A stretch of DNA of 12,299 nucleotides from CAZOLI01 sp964580675 (GCA_964580675.1 CAZOLI010000057.1:1-12299); one strand, 5' to 3'. Counted from the stretch's first letter, positions 1 through 7,490 are shown. A program made the numbers and translations. The notes: generated by a model from the sequence alone, not told the origin.

Positions 1-405
1 ACCCTTTTTCTCCTGTTTCTCGGTGTTCTGAACAAACTATCCGACACCGGTGCCTTTCTTACCGGCCGGGCCGTCGGGACAACCAGGATGACCCCGAACC
101 TCTCCCCGAAAAAAACCTGGGAGGGTGTGGGAGGCGCACTTTTGACCGGCGTCGCCACCGGTGTGGTCTTCTGGTGGCTCACCCCGATCAGTTCCCTTTT
201 CACGTTCGTTTCCGTGCTACTCCTGTCCCTTCTGTTGGCCGTCAGCGGTATTTTCGGGGATTTGGCCGGCTCCCTCCTGAAACGCGGAGCCAACCTCGAC
301 GACTCCTCTCAGCTGTTTCCGGAAATCGGCGGGGTTCTGGACATGGCCGACTCCTTTCTGGTAAGTCTGCCCGCGGCGTACTTCTGGTGTCTTCTCGTCC
401 TGTGA
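1..405 (+). CDS. cdsA: Phosphatidate cytidylyltransferase (CDP-diacylglycerol synthase), C-terminal half, 5' truncated by window edge
   Basis: The reading frame is open from base 1 to the TGA at 403-405, giving 134 residues. The enzyme makes CDP-diacylglycerol from phosphatidic acid and CTP at the cytoplasmic membrane, the entry step to phospholipid head groups. CdsA proteins usually have about 270-300 residues, so roughly the N-terminal half lies outside the window. Visible landmarks are an SDTGAF segment near the left edge, the NLSPKKTWEG motif (bases 97-126), hydrophobic segments, and a C-terminal signature running from SLLKR (about 271-285) to GGVLDMADS (about 331-357). That signature differs from the classical CDS pattern: the Lys of the 'KD' pair is Asp, the His before GG is Ile, and the Arg of 'DR' is Met. 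From memory, planctomycete CdsA proteins often relax these positions. The ATG at base 88 is internal, not the start. Confidence 0.88.
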   Translation, partial: TLFLLFLGVLNKLSDTGAFLTGRAVGTTRMTPNLSPKKTWEGVGGALLTGVATGVVFWWLTPISSLFTFVSVLLLSLLLAVSGIFGDLAGSLLKRGANLDDSSQLFPEIGGVLDMADSFLVSLPAAYFWCLLVL

Positions 406-438
406 GAAGAACCAATACATGAAAAGAAACGGTTCTTC
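406..438 (+). terminator. Hairpin directly after cdsA, possible weak terminator
   Basis: GAAGAACC (406-413) and GGTTCTTC (431-438) form a perfect 8-bp inverted repeat with a 17-nt loop, starting at the base after the cdsA stop codon. No T-run follows, so this is not a canonical intrinsic terminator. It could be an mRNA 3'-end stabiliser or chance. Confidence 0.3.
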
Positions 439-543
439 AACTAAAATACACTACTTTTCAACAGAGGCATATTCCCTGCTTTCGTCTGCAAAGGTGCCTT
501 TTGCCGATACGTACTCATTGTTCTGATTTTCCGAGCCGGAGTA

Positions 544-1488
544 ATGCCCGAAAAGTATTTATCCGTCGATACCACGGACGAACTGATTCGACTGCTCGGT
601 CCACAGGACCGGTACCTTCGTCTCCTGGAGGAGGCCTACGGGGTCAACGTGGTCTCCAGAAACGGAAAATTAAAGATCTTTGGCCCGGAGGAAGAAACCG
701 TCGAAGCGGTTCATTCCATCATGTCCTCTCTCCTGGAAGGCATCCGGGACGAGGTGATTCCGGACGAGGCCACGGTCCAGGACATGATTAATCGAGAACA
801 GCAGGGGGAATCCATTTCCAAACCAAAGGACTCGAGCCGCATCAGCTCCACGTCCTCCCGGGTTGACTTCAGTGCCCTCACGGAAGGACAGGCCAAGTAC
901 GTCCGAAGCATGCGGGAACACGAAATCGTGTTTGCCATCGGGCCGGCGGGTACCGGTAAAACGTACCTGGGGGTTGCTCGGGCGCTGGAATGCCTGTGGA
1001 ACGAGGAGGTGGATCGCATCGTTCTCGCCCGACCCGCCGTCGAGGCCGGGGAAAAACTCGGGTACCTTCCCGGCGACATCGAGGCAAAAGTCAACCCGTA
1101 TCTTCGTCCCCTGTACGACGCACTCCGGAGCCTGCTTGAATACGAGAAACTCGAAAAGCTACTCTCCAACGAAATTGTCGAAATTGTCCCGATTGCGTTC
1201 ATGAGGGGACGAACCCTCGACGACGCCTTTATCATCCTTGACGAAGCCCAGAACACCACGGGCGATCAAATGCAGATGGCCCTGACACGAATGGGCCGGG
1301 GGTCCCGTTTTGTGGTGACGGGCGACATCACCCAGATTGACCTGAAGGACCGTCAGAAATCCGGGCTTGTGGAAGCAACAAATCTACTGAGCGACATCGA
1401 CGGTATTGAATTCGTGCGGCTTTCCGACCAGGACATCGTCCGTCATCCCCTCGTCCAGAAAATCCACGACGCCTACGAACAGAAGTAA
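544..1488 (+). CDS. phoH: PhoH-like P-loop ATPase
   Basis: A complete 314-residue protein of the PhoH/YbeZ family, cytoplasmic ATPases linked to RNA metabolism and often found near ybeY. The N-terminal 80 residues form the small KH-like domain typical of bacterial PhoH (VNVVSRNGKLKIFGPEE at about 34-50). The ATPase core carries Walker A GPAGTGKT (133-140), the family motif LARPAVEAGEKLGYLPGD (161-178), Walker B FIILDEAQN (229-237) and the sensor-like TGDITQIDL (259-267). Length and motif order match full-length PhoH. The ATG at 544 is preceded by GGAG only 2 nt away, a poor ribosome site, but the N-terminus fits the family. The stop TAA (1486-1488) lies just before an assembly gap, and the last 54 coding bases plus one are duplicated after it. 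No ybeY or HDIG gene follows, unlike many genomes. Confidence 0.95.
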   Translation: MPEKYLSVDTTDELIRLLGPQDRYLRLLEEAYGVNVVSRNGKLKIFGPEEETVEAVHSIMSSLLEGIRDEVIPDEATVQDMINREQQGESISKPKDSSRISSTSSRVDFSALTEGQAKYVRSMREHEIVFAIGPAGTGKTYLGVARALECLWNEEVDRIVLARPAVEAGEKLGYLPGDIEAKVNPYLRPLYDALRSLLEYEKLEKLLSNEIVEIVPIAFMRGRTLDDAFIILDEAQNTTGDQMQMALTRMGRGSRFVVTGDITQIDLKDRQKSGLVEATNLLSDIDGIEFVRLSDQDIVRHPLVQKIHDAYEQK

Positions 1489-1489
1489 A

Positions 1490-1589
1490 NNNNNNNNNNN
1501 NNNNNNNNNNNNNNNNNNNNNNNNNNNNNNNNNNNNNNNNNNNNNNNNNNNNNNNNNNNNNNNNNNNNNNNNNNNNNNNNNNNNNNNNN
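1490..1589. other. 100-N scaffold gap (artefactual, unmerged overlap)
   Basis: Exactly 100 Ns. The 55 bases before it (1435-1489) and the 55 bases after it (1590-1644) are identical, so the two contigs overlap and no DNA need be missing. The true sequence is probably 155 nt shorter here. Confidence 0.93.
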
Positions 1590-1644
1590 ATCGTCCGTCA
1601 TCCCCTCGTCCAGAAAATCCACGACGCCTACGAACAGAAGTAAA
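1590..1644 (+). repeat. Duplicate of the phoH 3' end caused by assembly
   Basis: These 55 bases repeat 1435-1489 without a mismatch and include a second copy of the phoH stop codon (1641-1643). The exact 55-nt length suggests the k-mer size of a de Bruijn assembler. It should not be annotated as a second gene fragment. Confidence 0.93.
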
Positions 1645-1979
1645 CGTTCAGGGGACGCCACTCGAACCCCCCCGAAATGCACCCCACCGGCGTCGTCCCG
1701 GAGACACCCGTACGTTTCGATTGAGGTTGCTTGGGACTGCCGTCTCCCATATGATGACATCCGTCTTCAGGATGGGGATGTTTTTGAGGCACACGTCCCT
1801 TCCCGACAGACACCAGCTTGATCGACAGGGGAATGGGACGGAATTTCCTTTTGCCGGGCCATATCTTCCCGGTGCGTTCCTTCGCCGGTTTCCTGTCGCG
1901 GCGAGATCAATCAGTCGGATCAGCAACAGTTTCGCCATCACGTAATACCTCGTCACTCACAAATTTTGCCAGAAATACC
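1645..1979. other. Intergenic region between phoH and the yceI-like gene
   Basis: About 335 bp with no credible gene. The reading frames crossing it on both strands are short, lack family motifs and have no ribosome-binding site. The only structure I can point to is the hairpin with a T-run at 1757-1785. I see no clear promoter for the downstream gene, and no tRNA or known RNA motif. Confidence 0.6.
1757..1785 (+). terminator. Possible intrinsic terminator downstream of phoH
   Basis: ACATCC (1757-1762) pairs with GGATGT (1776-1781) across a 13-nt loop and is followed by TTTT (1782-1785). A competing 5-bp hairpin (CATCC 1758-1762 with GGATG 1770-1774) overlaps it. The stem is short, and the site is about 115 nt past the phoH stop, so this is only a candidate. 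Confidence 0.35.
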
Positions 1980-2597
1980 ATGAACAACACACTGAAACAG
2001 ATGGGTCGATTCGTTCCGTTTGCTCTTTTGCTGTCGGGTGTTCTTTTCGCGGTTCCTTCCAATTCCAACAAAGCAAAGGCGCAGGACAGCGGTGCCGAAA
2101 CATTTGAAGTGGACGCCACACACTCATCCGTTCTCTTCAAGGTCAAACACAAGGAAACAGCCTACTATTACGGCAAATTTATTGACGTAAACGGAACCAT
2201 TTCATTCAACCGGTCATCTCCCAATAACAGTTCCGTGTCGCTCACTGTGCCGGCCGACAGCGTCAGAACCTGGAACAAAAAACGGGACAACCACCTGAAA
2301 GGCGACGATTTTCTTAACGTCGAGCAGCATCCGAAGATCAAATTCGAAAGCAAAAGTGTTTCCTCGACCGGGGATAATCAATATAAATTAACGGGGGATT
2401 TCACCCTTCACGGCGTAACCAAAGAAATAACCATTACGGCAGAAAAAACCGGTGAGAAAAAAACGGGCGACGGACACATCATTGGTTTTCACACCAAATT
2501 CTCCATCAATCGTTCCGATTACGGAATGGACAAAATGCTCGGCGCGGTTGGTGACAAGGTAACCCTGATAATTTCAATCGAAGCCGGCAAAAAGTAA
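1980..2597 (+). CDS. YceI-family periplasmic lipid-binding protein
   Basis: A 205-residue exported protein of the YceI family: lipocalin-like beta barrels that bind isoprenoid or amphiphilic lipids in the periplasm. The ATG at 1980 is chosen because it places a signal peptide at the N-terminus (basic start, hydrophobic stretch about 11-24, cleavage after AKA at about 34). An upstream in-frame extension to 1818 adds residues unlike any exported protein. Family marks are VDATHSSVLFKVKH (44-57), the RDNHL...HPKIKFES block (102-124), LTGDFTLHGVTKEIT (137-151) and INRSDYGM (176-183). Barrel length is normal. The Shine-Dalgarno site is weak. The next gene starts 79 bp downstream on the same strand. 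The ligand cannot be told from sequence. Confidence 0.93.
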   Translation: MNNTLKQMGRFVPFALLLSGVLFAVPSNSNKAKAQDSGAETFEVDATHSSVLFKVKHKETAYYYGKFIDVNGTISFNRSSPNNSSVSLTVPADSVRTWNKKRDNHLKGDDFLNVEQHPKIKFESKSVSSTGDNQYKLTGDFTLHGVTKEITITAEKTGEKKTGDGHIIGFHTKFSINRSDYGMDKMLGAVGDKVTLIISIEAGKK

Positions 2598-2676
2598 CGT
2601 TTCCTTTTTCCGGTCCGGTGCAGCGGGAAGGAACGTACAGCCTCCCCGGCGGCCCTTGACGGAATAAAAACACGAA

Positions 2677-3624
2677 ATGAAAGACGCCATACTGCAGGTT
2701 CTTTCCTGTGCCGTTCTGGCCGGATTGCTGGCGGGAGTCCTCCTCGGTGTATGGCTTCTATACCAGCGGAACCGGTCGGAGGAGGCCTCCGTCTGGGCAA
2801 CCACCGCCGGAGCACTTGCCATGTTTGTCGGCACCGGTGCCGGTTTTCTTTACGTCGAAGGGGTTCCCTCCTTTCCCCCCCTGGACAGCAAAGAATGGCT
2901 TCTGTACGCCGCCGCACTGGCCGTTCCCGCGCGCATCATCGATCACGTATTACATGACACCACCTGGTTCCGGTGGTTATTTCGCCTGATTTTCGTTCGA
3001 GTCGTTCTTTACCTTCTCCTCGAACCTCGAATCCGGATAGCCTGGGGACCCAAACTGGCCATTGCGTACATGTGGATATTTGATCTGGGGGTGGTCGGCA
3101 TCTGGGCGGCCCTTGAACAAACGACGGAAAAGGAATCCCCATTGTTTGCATCGTTTCTTCTCTGGCTGACGACCACCACCGCTGCCGTACTCCTCCTGAC
3201 GTCCGGAACCATATCCACCGGCTCCATCATGGCGTCGGTTGCCGGAGTCTCCGGGGCTTTTTTCGCCTCTTCGTACCTCTTCCCGACCCGGCAGGTTCCC
3301 CTCGGCGGCCTCCCGGTTTTCGTTCTTCTTTACGAAGGCCTGCTCCTGTACGGTCATTTTTACGCCGATCTGCCCCTCTTGACCCTGATTCTGATCGGCC
3401 TGGCGCCGGCCGTGGTCTGGCCCCTCACCCTTCTTCCCCTTCCGGATCAAACCTTCGGTGTTCGAGCGTACCTTCTTCGATTGATTCCCCTCATTCTGAT
3501 CATACTCACAGCGGGGGTGTTTCACTTTGAAACCGGTTCCGGCAAGGATCAACAAATACAGAACGAAGGTTCTTCGGACAGTACCGATATATACGAAGAT
3601 TACGGAGACCCGAACAATGAGTGA
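2677..3624 (+). CDS. Polytopic membrane protein of unknown function
   Basis: A 315-residue protein I do not recognise. It has about ten hydrophobic segments (roughly residues 7-29, 39-60, 72-88, 99-116, 126-147, 157-175, 180-201, 209-229, 231-252, 265-284), then a hydrophilic acidic tail from about 286 ending in EDYGDPNNE. No catalytic or transporter signature is visible. Charged residues inside or next to helices (RIIDH at 86-90, R119-R121) could matter but fit no motif I know. The stop codon overlaps the start of the next gene (ATGAGTGA, 3617-3624), so the two are probably translationally coupled, and the protein likely works with the secreted HEAT-repeat protein downstream. The long minus-strand reading frame across this gene is a shadow. 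Confidence 0.85.
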   Translation: MKDAILQVLSCAVLAGLLAGVLLGVWLLYQRNRSEEASVWATTAGALAMFVGTGAGFLYVEGVPSFPPLDSKEWLLYAAALAVPARIIDHVLHDTTWFRWLFRLIFVRVVLYLLLEPRIRIAWGPKLAIAYMWIFDLGVVGIWAALEQTTEKESPLFASFLLWLTTTTAAVLLLTSGTISTGSIMASVAGVSGAFFASSYLFPTRQVPLGGLPVFVLLYEGLLLYGHFYADLPLLTLILIGLAPAVVWPLTLLPLPDQTFGVRAYLLRLIPLILIILTAGVFHFETGSGKDQQIQNEGSSDSTDIYEDYGDPNNE

Positions 3625-5265
3625 CATCCCGCCTATTAGAGCATGGCTAAAACCGATGTCCGCGTTCGGGACCGCGCTTCTCGCCCTTCCTCCCCGTTTT
3701 CTCCGGGGCCACACTCGATGCGTTCTGTGTTTACTCCTTCTTCTCATGCCGTTCCTCACGGGCATTTCCCGATTCGTATCCCCTGTCACAGCCCAGGAAG
3801 ATCCTTCCGTATCCGGGCAAAAAAAGGAAGAAACGTACAGGGAGTTCCTCGAACGTCGAGCGCAAACCGGCACCCCGGAAAACCGAATTATTGCGCTAAA
3901 AACGCTGGGGCGCATCGGGTCCCCCGCGTCGTTGNNNNNNNNNNNNNNNNNNNNNNNNNNNNNNNNNNNNNNNNNNNNNNNNNNNNNNNNNNNNNNNNNN
4001 NNNNNNNNNNNNNNNNNNNNNNNNNNNNNNNNNNAAACCGAATTATTGCGCTAAAAACGCTGGGGCGCATCGGGTCCCCCGCGTCGTTGCCGGTCTTAAA
4101 AACCGTGCTGCAGGAACGAACCGGCACGGAGAAGGACCTTGCCCTTGATGCTCTGGCAGAGATCAGAACAGAAAAAGCACTGAAGGTATTGCGGGCCACC
4201 GTGTTTGAAGGATCTCCTCGGCACGCCAAAAAAGCGGCGCTGCTGCTGTCGGAATGGCCGCCGTCCCGGAGCATTCCGATTTTTCTCCGAGGGCTATCGT
4301 CGGACCAATCCAGTGCCCGGAAGGCGTCCGTCAGGGGGTTGCTGGAACAGACCGGATTCCGGTTCTCGTACGTTCCGGAGGACGAACCGTCCGACCGGAC
4401 CTCCGCCATAGAGACCTGGAAGAATTGGTGGAAACGCAACCGGAATCGTTCCCCTGAAGAGTGGTGGAAACAGGCCCTTATCAGGAGCGACGTAACAGCC
4501 GTGGAACAGGTACAGGCCGTCGAGCAGATCCAGGTTCGCCGAATCGCGAATGCCTGCGGAGAGTTAATCACCCTGCTCGGGGCAAAGGAGGAACTTCTTC
4601 GTGATGCCGCAATTCGCGCCCTTCAAACCATCACGCTTCGCTCCTTTCAGTTCAAACCGGATGCCCCGCTTCAGAAACGGCGTTCCGCAATTCAAAAATG
4701 GCAAAACTGGTGGCGCGATAACGGAAACCGCCCCCGGTTTCGGTGGCTCCTGCAAATTCTGAAAAACGGCTCTGTGGAAGAGCAGCGCCGTGCCGCGGAC
4801 GAACTGGGGCGGGATCCGAACCCGGAAGCCACCAGCCACCTCATTGACCTTGTGGACGCCGGAACCGACGATCAGGTCCGGGCAGCCATGAGAGCCTTAC
4901 GAGAAATCACCGGCTTTTCGTTCCGGGAACACGACGAGCCGGCCCGGGCATGGACCTCCTGGTGGGATCGCGTAGAATCCCCACACCCCCAAGACTGGTA
5001 CATCGAAATGTTGAAAAACGGCAGCACGCCGGGAAATCGAACGACCGCGGCTTCGCACTTCGCCACCGGATCTCGAAAAGAGGAGTTGTCCAGCCTGATC
5101 AACCAGGGTTTGACGGATCCGGACCCCGGGGTGCGGAAAGCAGCAATTGAAGCACTTATCCGGCGAACCGGTCGAACCTTCCGGTACAAACCCGGGATGT
5201 CCGAACCGAAGCGGCAGGAGTCCGTTCGCCGGTGGCGGCAGTGGTTTCAGACGAACCATAAATGA
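3617..5265 (+). CDS. Secreted HEAT-repeat protein with four W..WW modules (interrupted by an artefactual gap)
   Basis: The coding frame starts at ATG 3617, 8 nt inside the previous gene, and ends at TGA 5263-5265. Before the gap the frame is phase 2, after it phase 1; deleting 100 Ns plus the duplicated 55 nt restores one frame and gives 497 residues. The N-terminus has a long basic region, a hydrophobic core (about 35-50) and a signal-peptidase site VTA|QED (after 59), so it is probably exported; ATG 3656 would give a shorter leader. The rest is alpha-helical HEAT-like repeats, a protein-protein interaction scaffold. Four modules of the form TG..F.Y.P followed by W..WW occur at about 194-234, 287-326, 380-410 and 466-494. 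This module is common in planctomycete HEAT proteins. No enzymatic motif is seen. The partner is unknown; the neighbouring membrane protein and lipoprotein are candidates. Confidence 0.88.
3935..4034. other. 100-N scaffold gap (artefactual) inside the HEAT-repeat gene
   Basis: Exactly 100 Ns flanked by an identical 55-nt sequence at 3880-3934 and 4035-4089. Merging the overlap removes 155 nt (2 mod 3), exactly the shift needed to join the phase-2 frame upstream to the phase-1 frame downstream. This is strong internal proof that nothing is missing. Confidence 0.95.
4035..4089 (+). repeat. Assembly duplicate of bases 3880-3934
   Basis: A perfect 55-nt copy of the pre-gap bases, encoding the same IIALKTLGRIGSPASL segment. 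It is not a real protein repeat and should be collapsed. Confidence 0.94.
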
Positions 5266-5330
5266 AAATGGACGGGAACCGTGATAAGAGAATACGATGT
5301 AACCAAACGAGAGAGATTCAGGAATCCGTC

Positions 5331-6542
5331 ATGAACAACCAGCGATTCGTTCAAATCCTGTTGCTTTTGATTCTGATACCGCTGCTGTCGGGATGCGCCG
5401 ATACGTTTTATAAGTGGCGGTATCCGGTCGGCAACGAAGAGAAAGGAACCCGGAAAACCAGACATCGACCCGCCGTTGGTCCCGGTGGAAACACGTTAGT
5501 GGCCACGACACATTCCCTGTTGTCCATCTCCCGGGAAGGAGATTTAAACTGGAACCGAACACTGAAACACCTCGGAAAAGAAGAGGTTATAACGGACGTC
5601 CTGTATTCCCCCATCGGGAAATTTGTGGTCAGCACCACCGGTTCTCCCGCCATCCTGTTTCTGGACGAGGACGGCTACACGGACATAAAAACACGCGTGG
5701 GTGAGCCGGTTCGAACGCTGTCCGTGAATTCCAGAGGCGGACTCCTGGCCATCACCGACGACGCCAACCTTGTGTCGATCACCCCGGATGGAACCGTTCG
5801 CTGGAAAAAATCACTCCACGAATACGGACAGGCCTCGCCGGTTTCCAAACCCGTCGTGGGAGCGGAGGAATCAATTTACACGGTACTCACGAAAGTATCC
5901 GGCAGGAGAAGTGGTTCCTTCCTCGTGGCCACGGACCGAAATGGGAATCAAAAATGGGTAAAGTCCCTTGAAGACATTCCTCTTTCTGCCCCCTCAATTG
6001 GACCGGACGGCCGGATTTACGCCGGTTCACACACGAAACCTATCCTCTTTTCTTTTCGTCGGGACGGCTCCGTGGCATGGAAAAAAAATTTTGACGGGGC
6101 TCGTGCCATTCCCTCTCCCCCATCCTTTACCGAATCAGGCATGATCTGTACCGGTCTGCGATTCGGAACCCTGGCCATCCTGAAACAAAACGGGACCATC
6201 GTTTGGCAGCAGGAGATGAAGTCCATTCAATCCGTGGCTCACGGGACGCGCACCACGCCCGCCGTCGACCAGTCCGGATTCATACACATCACCACCTCCG
6301 ACGGAAATTACCTCGTATACTCCCCCCGGAGAAACCTCGAACGGATATACAAAGCAACTTCCTCCCGCCGAAAACAATCCGCCGTTTCCCCGCCGGTCAT
6401 CACCCGAAGCGGAACGGTGCTCATGCTGACCGATGAATACCTGTACGCGTTTCCCGGCGACAACCCGCCGGCCTCCTCCTCCTGGCCGATGGACGGAAAA
6501 ACCCCCGAAAATTCCTGGCAGTCGCCGTTTGCCGGTCGGTAG
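5331..6542 (+). CDS. PQQ-like (BamB-type) beta-propeller lipoprotein
   Basis: A 403-residue predicted lipoprotein. The ATG at 5331 is chosen because it gives a textbook lipoprotein signal: short polar start, Leu/Ile-rich core and lipobox LSGC with Cys22; AGGAAT lies 5 nt upstream. An in-frame ATG at 5262 overlaps the HEAT-gene stop (ATGA) but would add 23 charged residues in front of the signal. The mature part is a beta-propeller with repeated blades ending in 'G..W': GDLNW (70-74), GTVRW (154-158), GNQKW (205-209), GSVAW (246-250), GTIVW (288-292). The fold resembles BamB or PQQ-dehydrogenase propellers, but PQQ-binding and dehydrogenase residues are not evident, so a structural or binding role is more likely than catalysis. 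It sits 65 nt after the HEAT gene, probably in the same operon. Final residues contain SSSWPMDGKTPENSW. Confidence 0.88.
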   Translation: MNNQRFVQILLLLILIPLLSGCADTFYKWRYPVGNEEKGTRKTRHRPAVGPGGNTLVATTHSLLSISREGDLNWNRTLKHLGKEEVITDVLYSPIGKFVVSTTGSPAILFLDEDGYTDIKTRVGEPVRTLSVNSRGGLLAITDDANLVSITPDGTVRWKKSLHEYGQASPVSKPVVGAEESIYTVLTKVSGRRSGSFLVATDRNGNQKWVKSLEDIPLSAPSIGPDGRIYAGSHTKPILFSFRRDGSVAWKKNFDGARAIPSPPSFTESGMICTGLRFGTLAILKQNGTIVWQQEMKSIQSVAHGTRTTPAVDQSGFIHITTSDGNYLVYSPRRNLERIYKATSSRRKQSAVSPPVITRSGTVLMLTDEYLYAFPGDNPPASSSWPMDGKTPENSWQSPFAGR

Positions 6543-6554
6543 AAACACAAAGAG

Positions 6555-6588
6555 TTGTACACATCCTCCGTCACTGCTACAATATAAT
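6555..6588 (+). promoter_or_regulatory. Likely sigma-70-type promoter for sufT
   Basis: TTGTAC (6555-6560) and TACAAT (6578-6583) are separated by 17 bp. An overlapping perfect TATAAT lies at 6583-6588, though without a well-placed -35. The position, about 75 bp before the sufT-like ATG and just after the lipoprotein gene, fits an independent transcript. Confidence 0.5.
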
Positions 6589-6661
6589 GTCAATCCCAAA
6601 GAGGGGTTGAAAACTGATTGCGTATGTTTATCTCACCCGAAAAATAACGCAAACATCCGAC

Positions 6662-6970
6662 ATGGCTGATGAAGACGAGATCATAGACGCGCTGAAAGAA
6701 TGTTACGATCCGGAAATTCCCGTCAACATCTACGATCTCGGACTGATATACGAAATTGACTTTCCGGAAGAAGAGACGGTAAGCATCACCATGACCCTCA
6801 CCGCTCCCGGGTGTGGATTCGGTCCACAGATCAAGGAACAGGTGCGGCAGCGGCTTCTGCAGGAGGACGGCGTCGAAGAGGCCGACGTGGAAATCGTCCA
6901 CGAACCCAGGTGGGACAAAAGCATGGTTACGGAGGAAGGAAAAGAACAGCTCGGCATGCTTGGTTTCTAA
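6662..6970 (+). CDS. sufT: SufT-like DUF59/MIP18 metal-sulfur cluster assembly factor
   Basis: A complete 102-residue single-domain protein of the DUF59 (MIP18/PaaD/SufT) family, which helps assemble or deliver Fe-S clusters in the cytoplasm. Family marks are DPEIPVNIYDLGLIY (16-30), the TAPGC motif with the conserved Cys51 (47-51), and the C-terminal PRWDKSMVTEEGKEQLGM (82-99), which matches the usual W[DS]..M[MI][ST]EE.K..LG ending. Length is normal for the stand-alone form. No suf genes are nearby, so it appears to be a solitary locus with its own promoter. The Shine-Dalgarno signal is poor. The choice between SufT and other MIP18-like subgroups is by motif only. Confidence 0.92.
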   Translation: MADEDEIIDALKECYDPEIPVNIYDLGLIYEIDFPEEETVSITMTLTAPGCGFGPQIKEQVRQRLLQEDGVEEADVEIVHEPRWDKSMVTEEGKEQLGMLGF

Positions 6971-6999
6971 CCGGTTCCCATAGGACACGTCCCTTCTAA

Positions 7000-7015
7000 A
7001 CGGTTGAGAAACCGT
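7000..7015 (+). terminator. Short hairpin after sufT, possible terminator or transcript end
   Basis: ACGGTT (7000-7005) and AACCGT (7010-7015) form a perfect 6-bp stem with a GAGA loop 30 nt past the sufT stop. No T-run follows, so intrinsic termination is uncertain. Confidence 0.35.
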
Positions 7016-7027
7016 CGTACAAAAATT

Positions 7028-7055
7028 CGAAACCCGAAATCAGAAATACGAAAAG
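7028..7055 (+). repeat. Heptamer array, CGAAATC type
   Basis: Four in-register 7-nt units, CGAAACC, CGAAATC, AGAAATA and CGAAAAG, cover 7028-7055. It is A-rich and differs in sequence from the ACTCCTN array further right but shares its period. Confidence 0.6.
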
Positions 7056-7118
7056 AACGACCATTGAATAATTAACAGCCGGAACGAAGGTGGCGAAAAA
7101 TAAAAATATTTGACGGGA

Positions 7119-7150
7119 TGATCAACAAGATAAAACATTTCTGTTGATCA
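7119..7150. repeat. Perfect 9-bp inverted repeat (hairpin)
   Basis: TGATCAACA (7119-7127) and TGTTGATCA (7142-7150) are exact reverse complements with a 14-nt A/T-rich loop. There is no T-run after it. It could be an operator-like site, an RNA hairpin or the edge of a decayed element; nothing nearby decides which. Confidence 0.55.
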
Positions 7151-7277
7151 CATAGATATGAGGAAGAGTGGGGTCCACCGGGTTTCTCCATGCCTGCGAT
7201 CCGGTGAATACGGAGAAGATGGAAAGCCAAAGGTCTTACATTTGTGTGAACTCAGGATCCTTCTGTATCAGCTATGT

Positions 7278-7368
7278 TACCAAAAGGGTACTCCACGTCG
7301 GTATCGCTCGTTACGTACCCCACTACAAACTTCCCTGGATTCGTTGTTGACTGGGAAGTTCGTAGTGG
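7278..7368 (+). repeat. 91-bp palindromic repeat, copy 1
   Basis: It shares its start (TACCAAA), TACTCCAC, CGTTACGTAC, CTACAAACTTCCC, CGTTGTTG and TTCGTAGTGG with copy 2. Its right half is an imperfect inverted repeat: 7320-7335 pairs with 7353-7368 at 15 of 16 positions around a 17-nt loop, so the transcript would fold into a strong hairpin. Confidence 0.7.
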
Positions 7369-7380
7369 CGCGGCGTCAAA

Positions 7381-7490
7381 ACCAACGCGTACTCCGGGCG
7401 ATCTTGTCGCCCTCCGTACAGTACAACAAAACACAGCAATTTCATGTCAAAAGTTTTGCGTTGGTGAATGGGTTCTGTTGTAGTGCACGA
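7381..7490 (+). repeat. Possible third, diverged unit of the palindromic repeat
   Basis: It begins ACCAACGCGTACTCC, like the start of the clear copies. Its outer arms, TACAACAAAAC (7422-7432) and GTTCTGTTGTA (7472-7482), pair at 10 of 11 positions, with GTAGTG near the right arm as in the other copies. A separate perfect hairpin, GGGCGA/TCGCCC (7396-7412), lies at its left. The relation to copies 1 and 2 is by structure more than sequence. Confidence 0.35.

Noticed and set aside
711..1259. 182-residue minus-strand open frame inside phoH
   Set aside because: It is antisense to the Walker A/B core of phoH; Ser/Arg-rich composition and no recognisable family.
1644..1700. tRNA-like T-arm on the minus strand (GGTTCGAGTGG)
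   Set aside because: The flanking bases do not form a 5-bp T stem, and no anticodon or acceptor stem is found.
1648..1956. 102-residue minus-strand open frame between phoH and the yceI-like gene
   Set aside because: Basic low-information sequence with no start signal or family; nothing else supports a gene here.
1818..1979. Upstream extension of the YceI-like protein
   Set aside because: It would bury the signal peptide 54 residues inside the protein; the ATG at 1980 gives a normal exported start.
2977..3915. 312-residue minus-strand open frame
   Set aside because: It lies antisense to the membrane-protein gene and the HEAT-gene start, is Arg/Gly/Ser-rich with no motif, and is a shadow of the real plus-strand frame.
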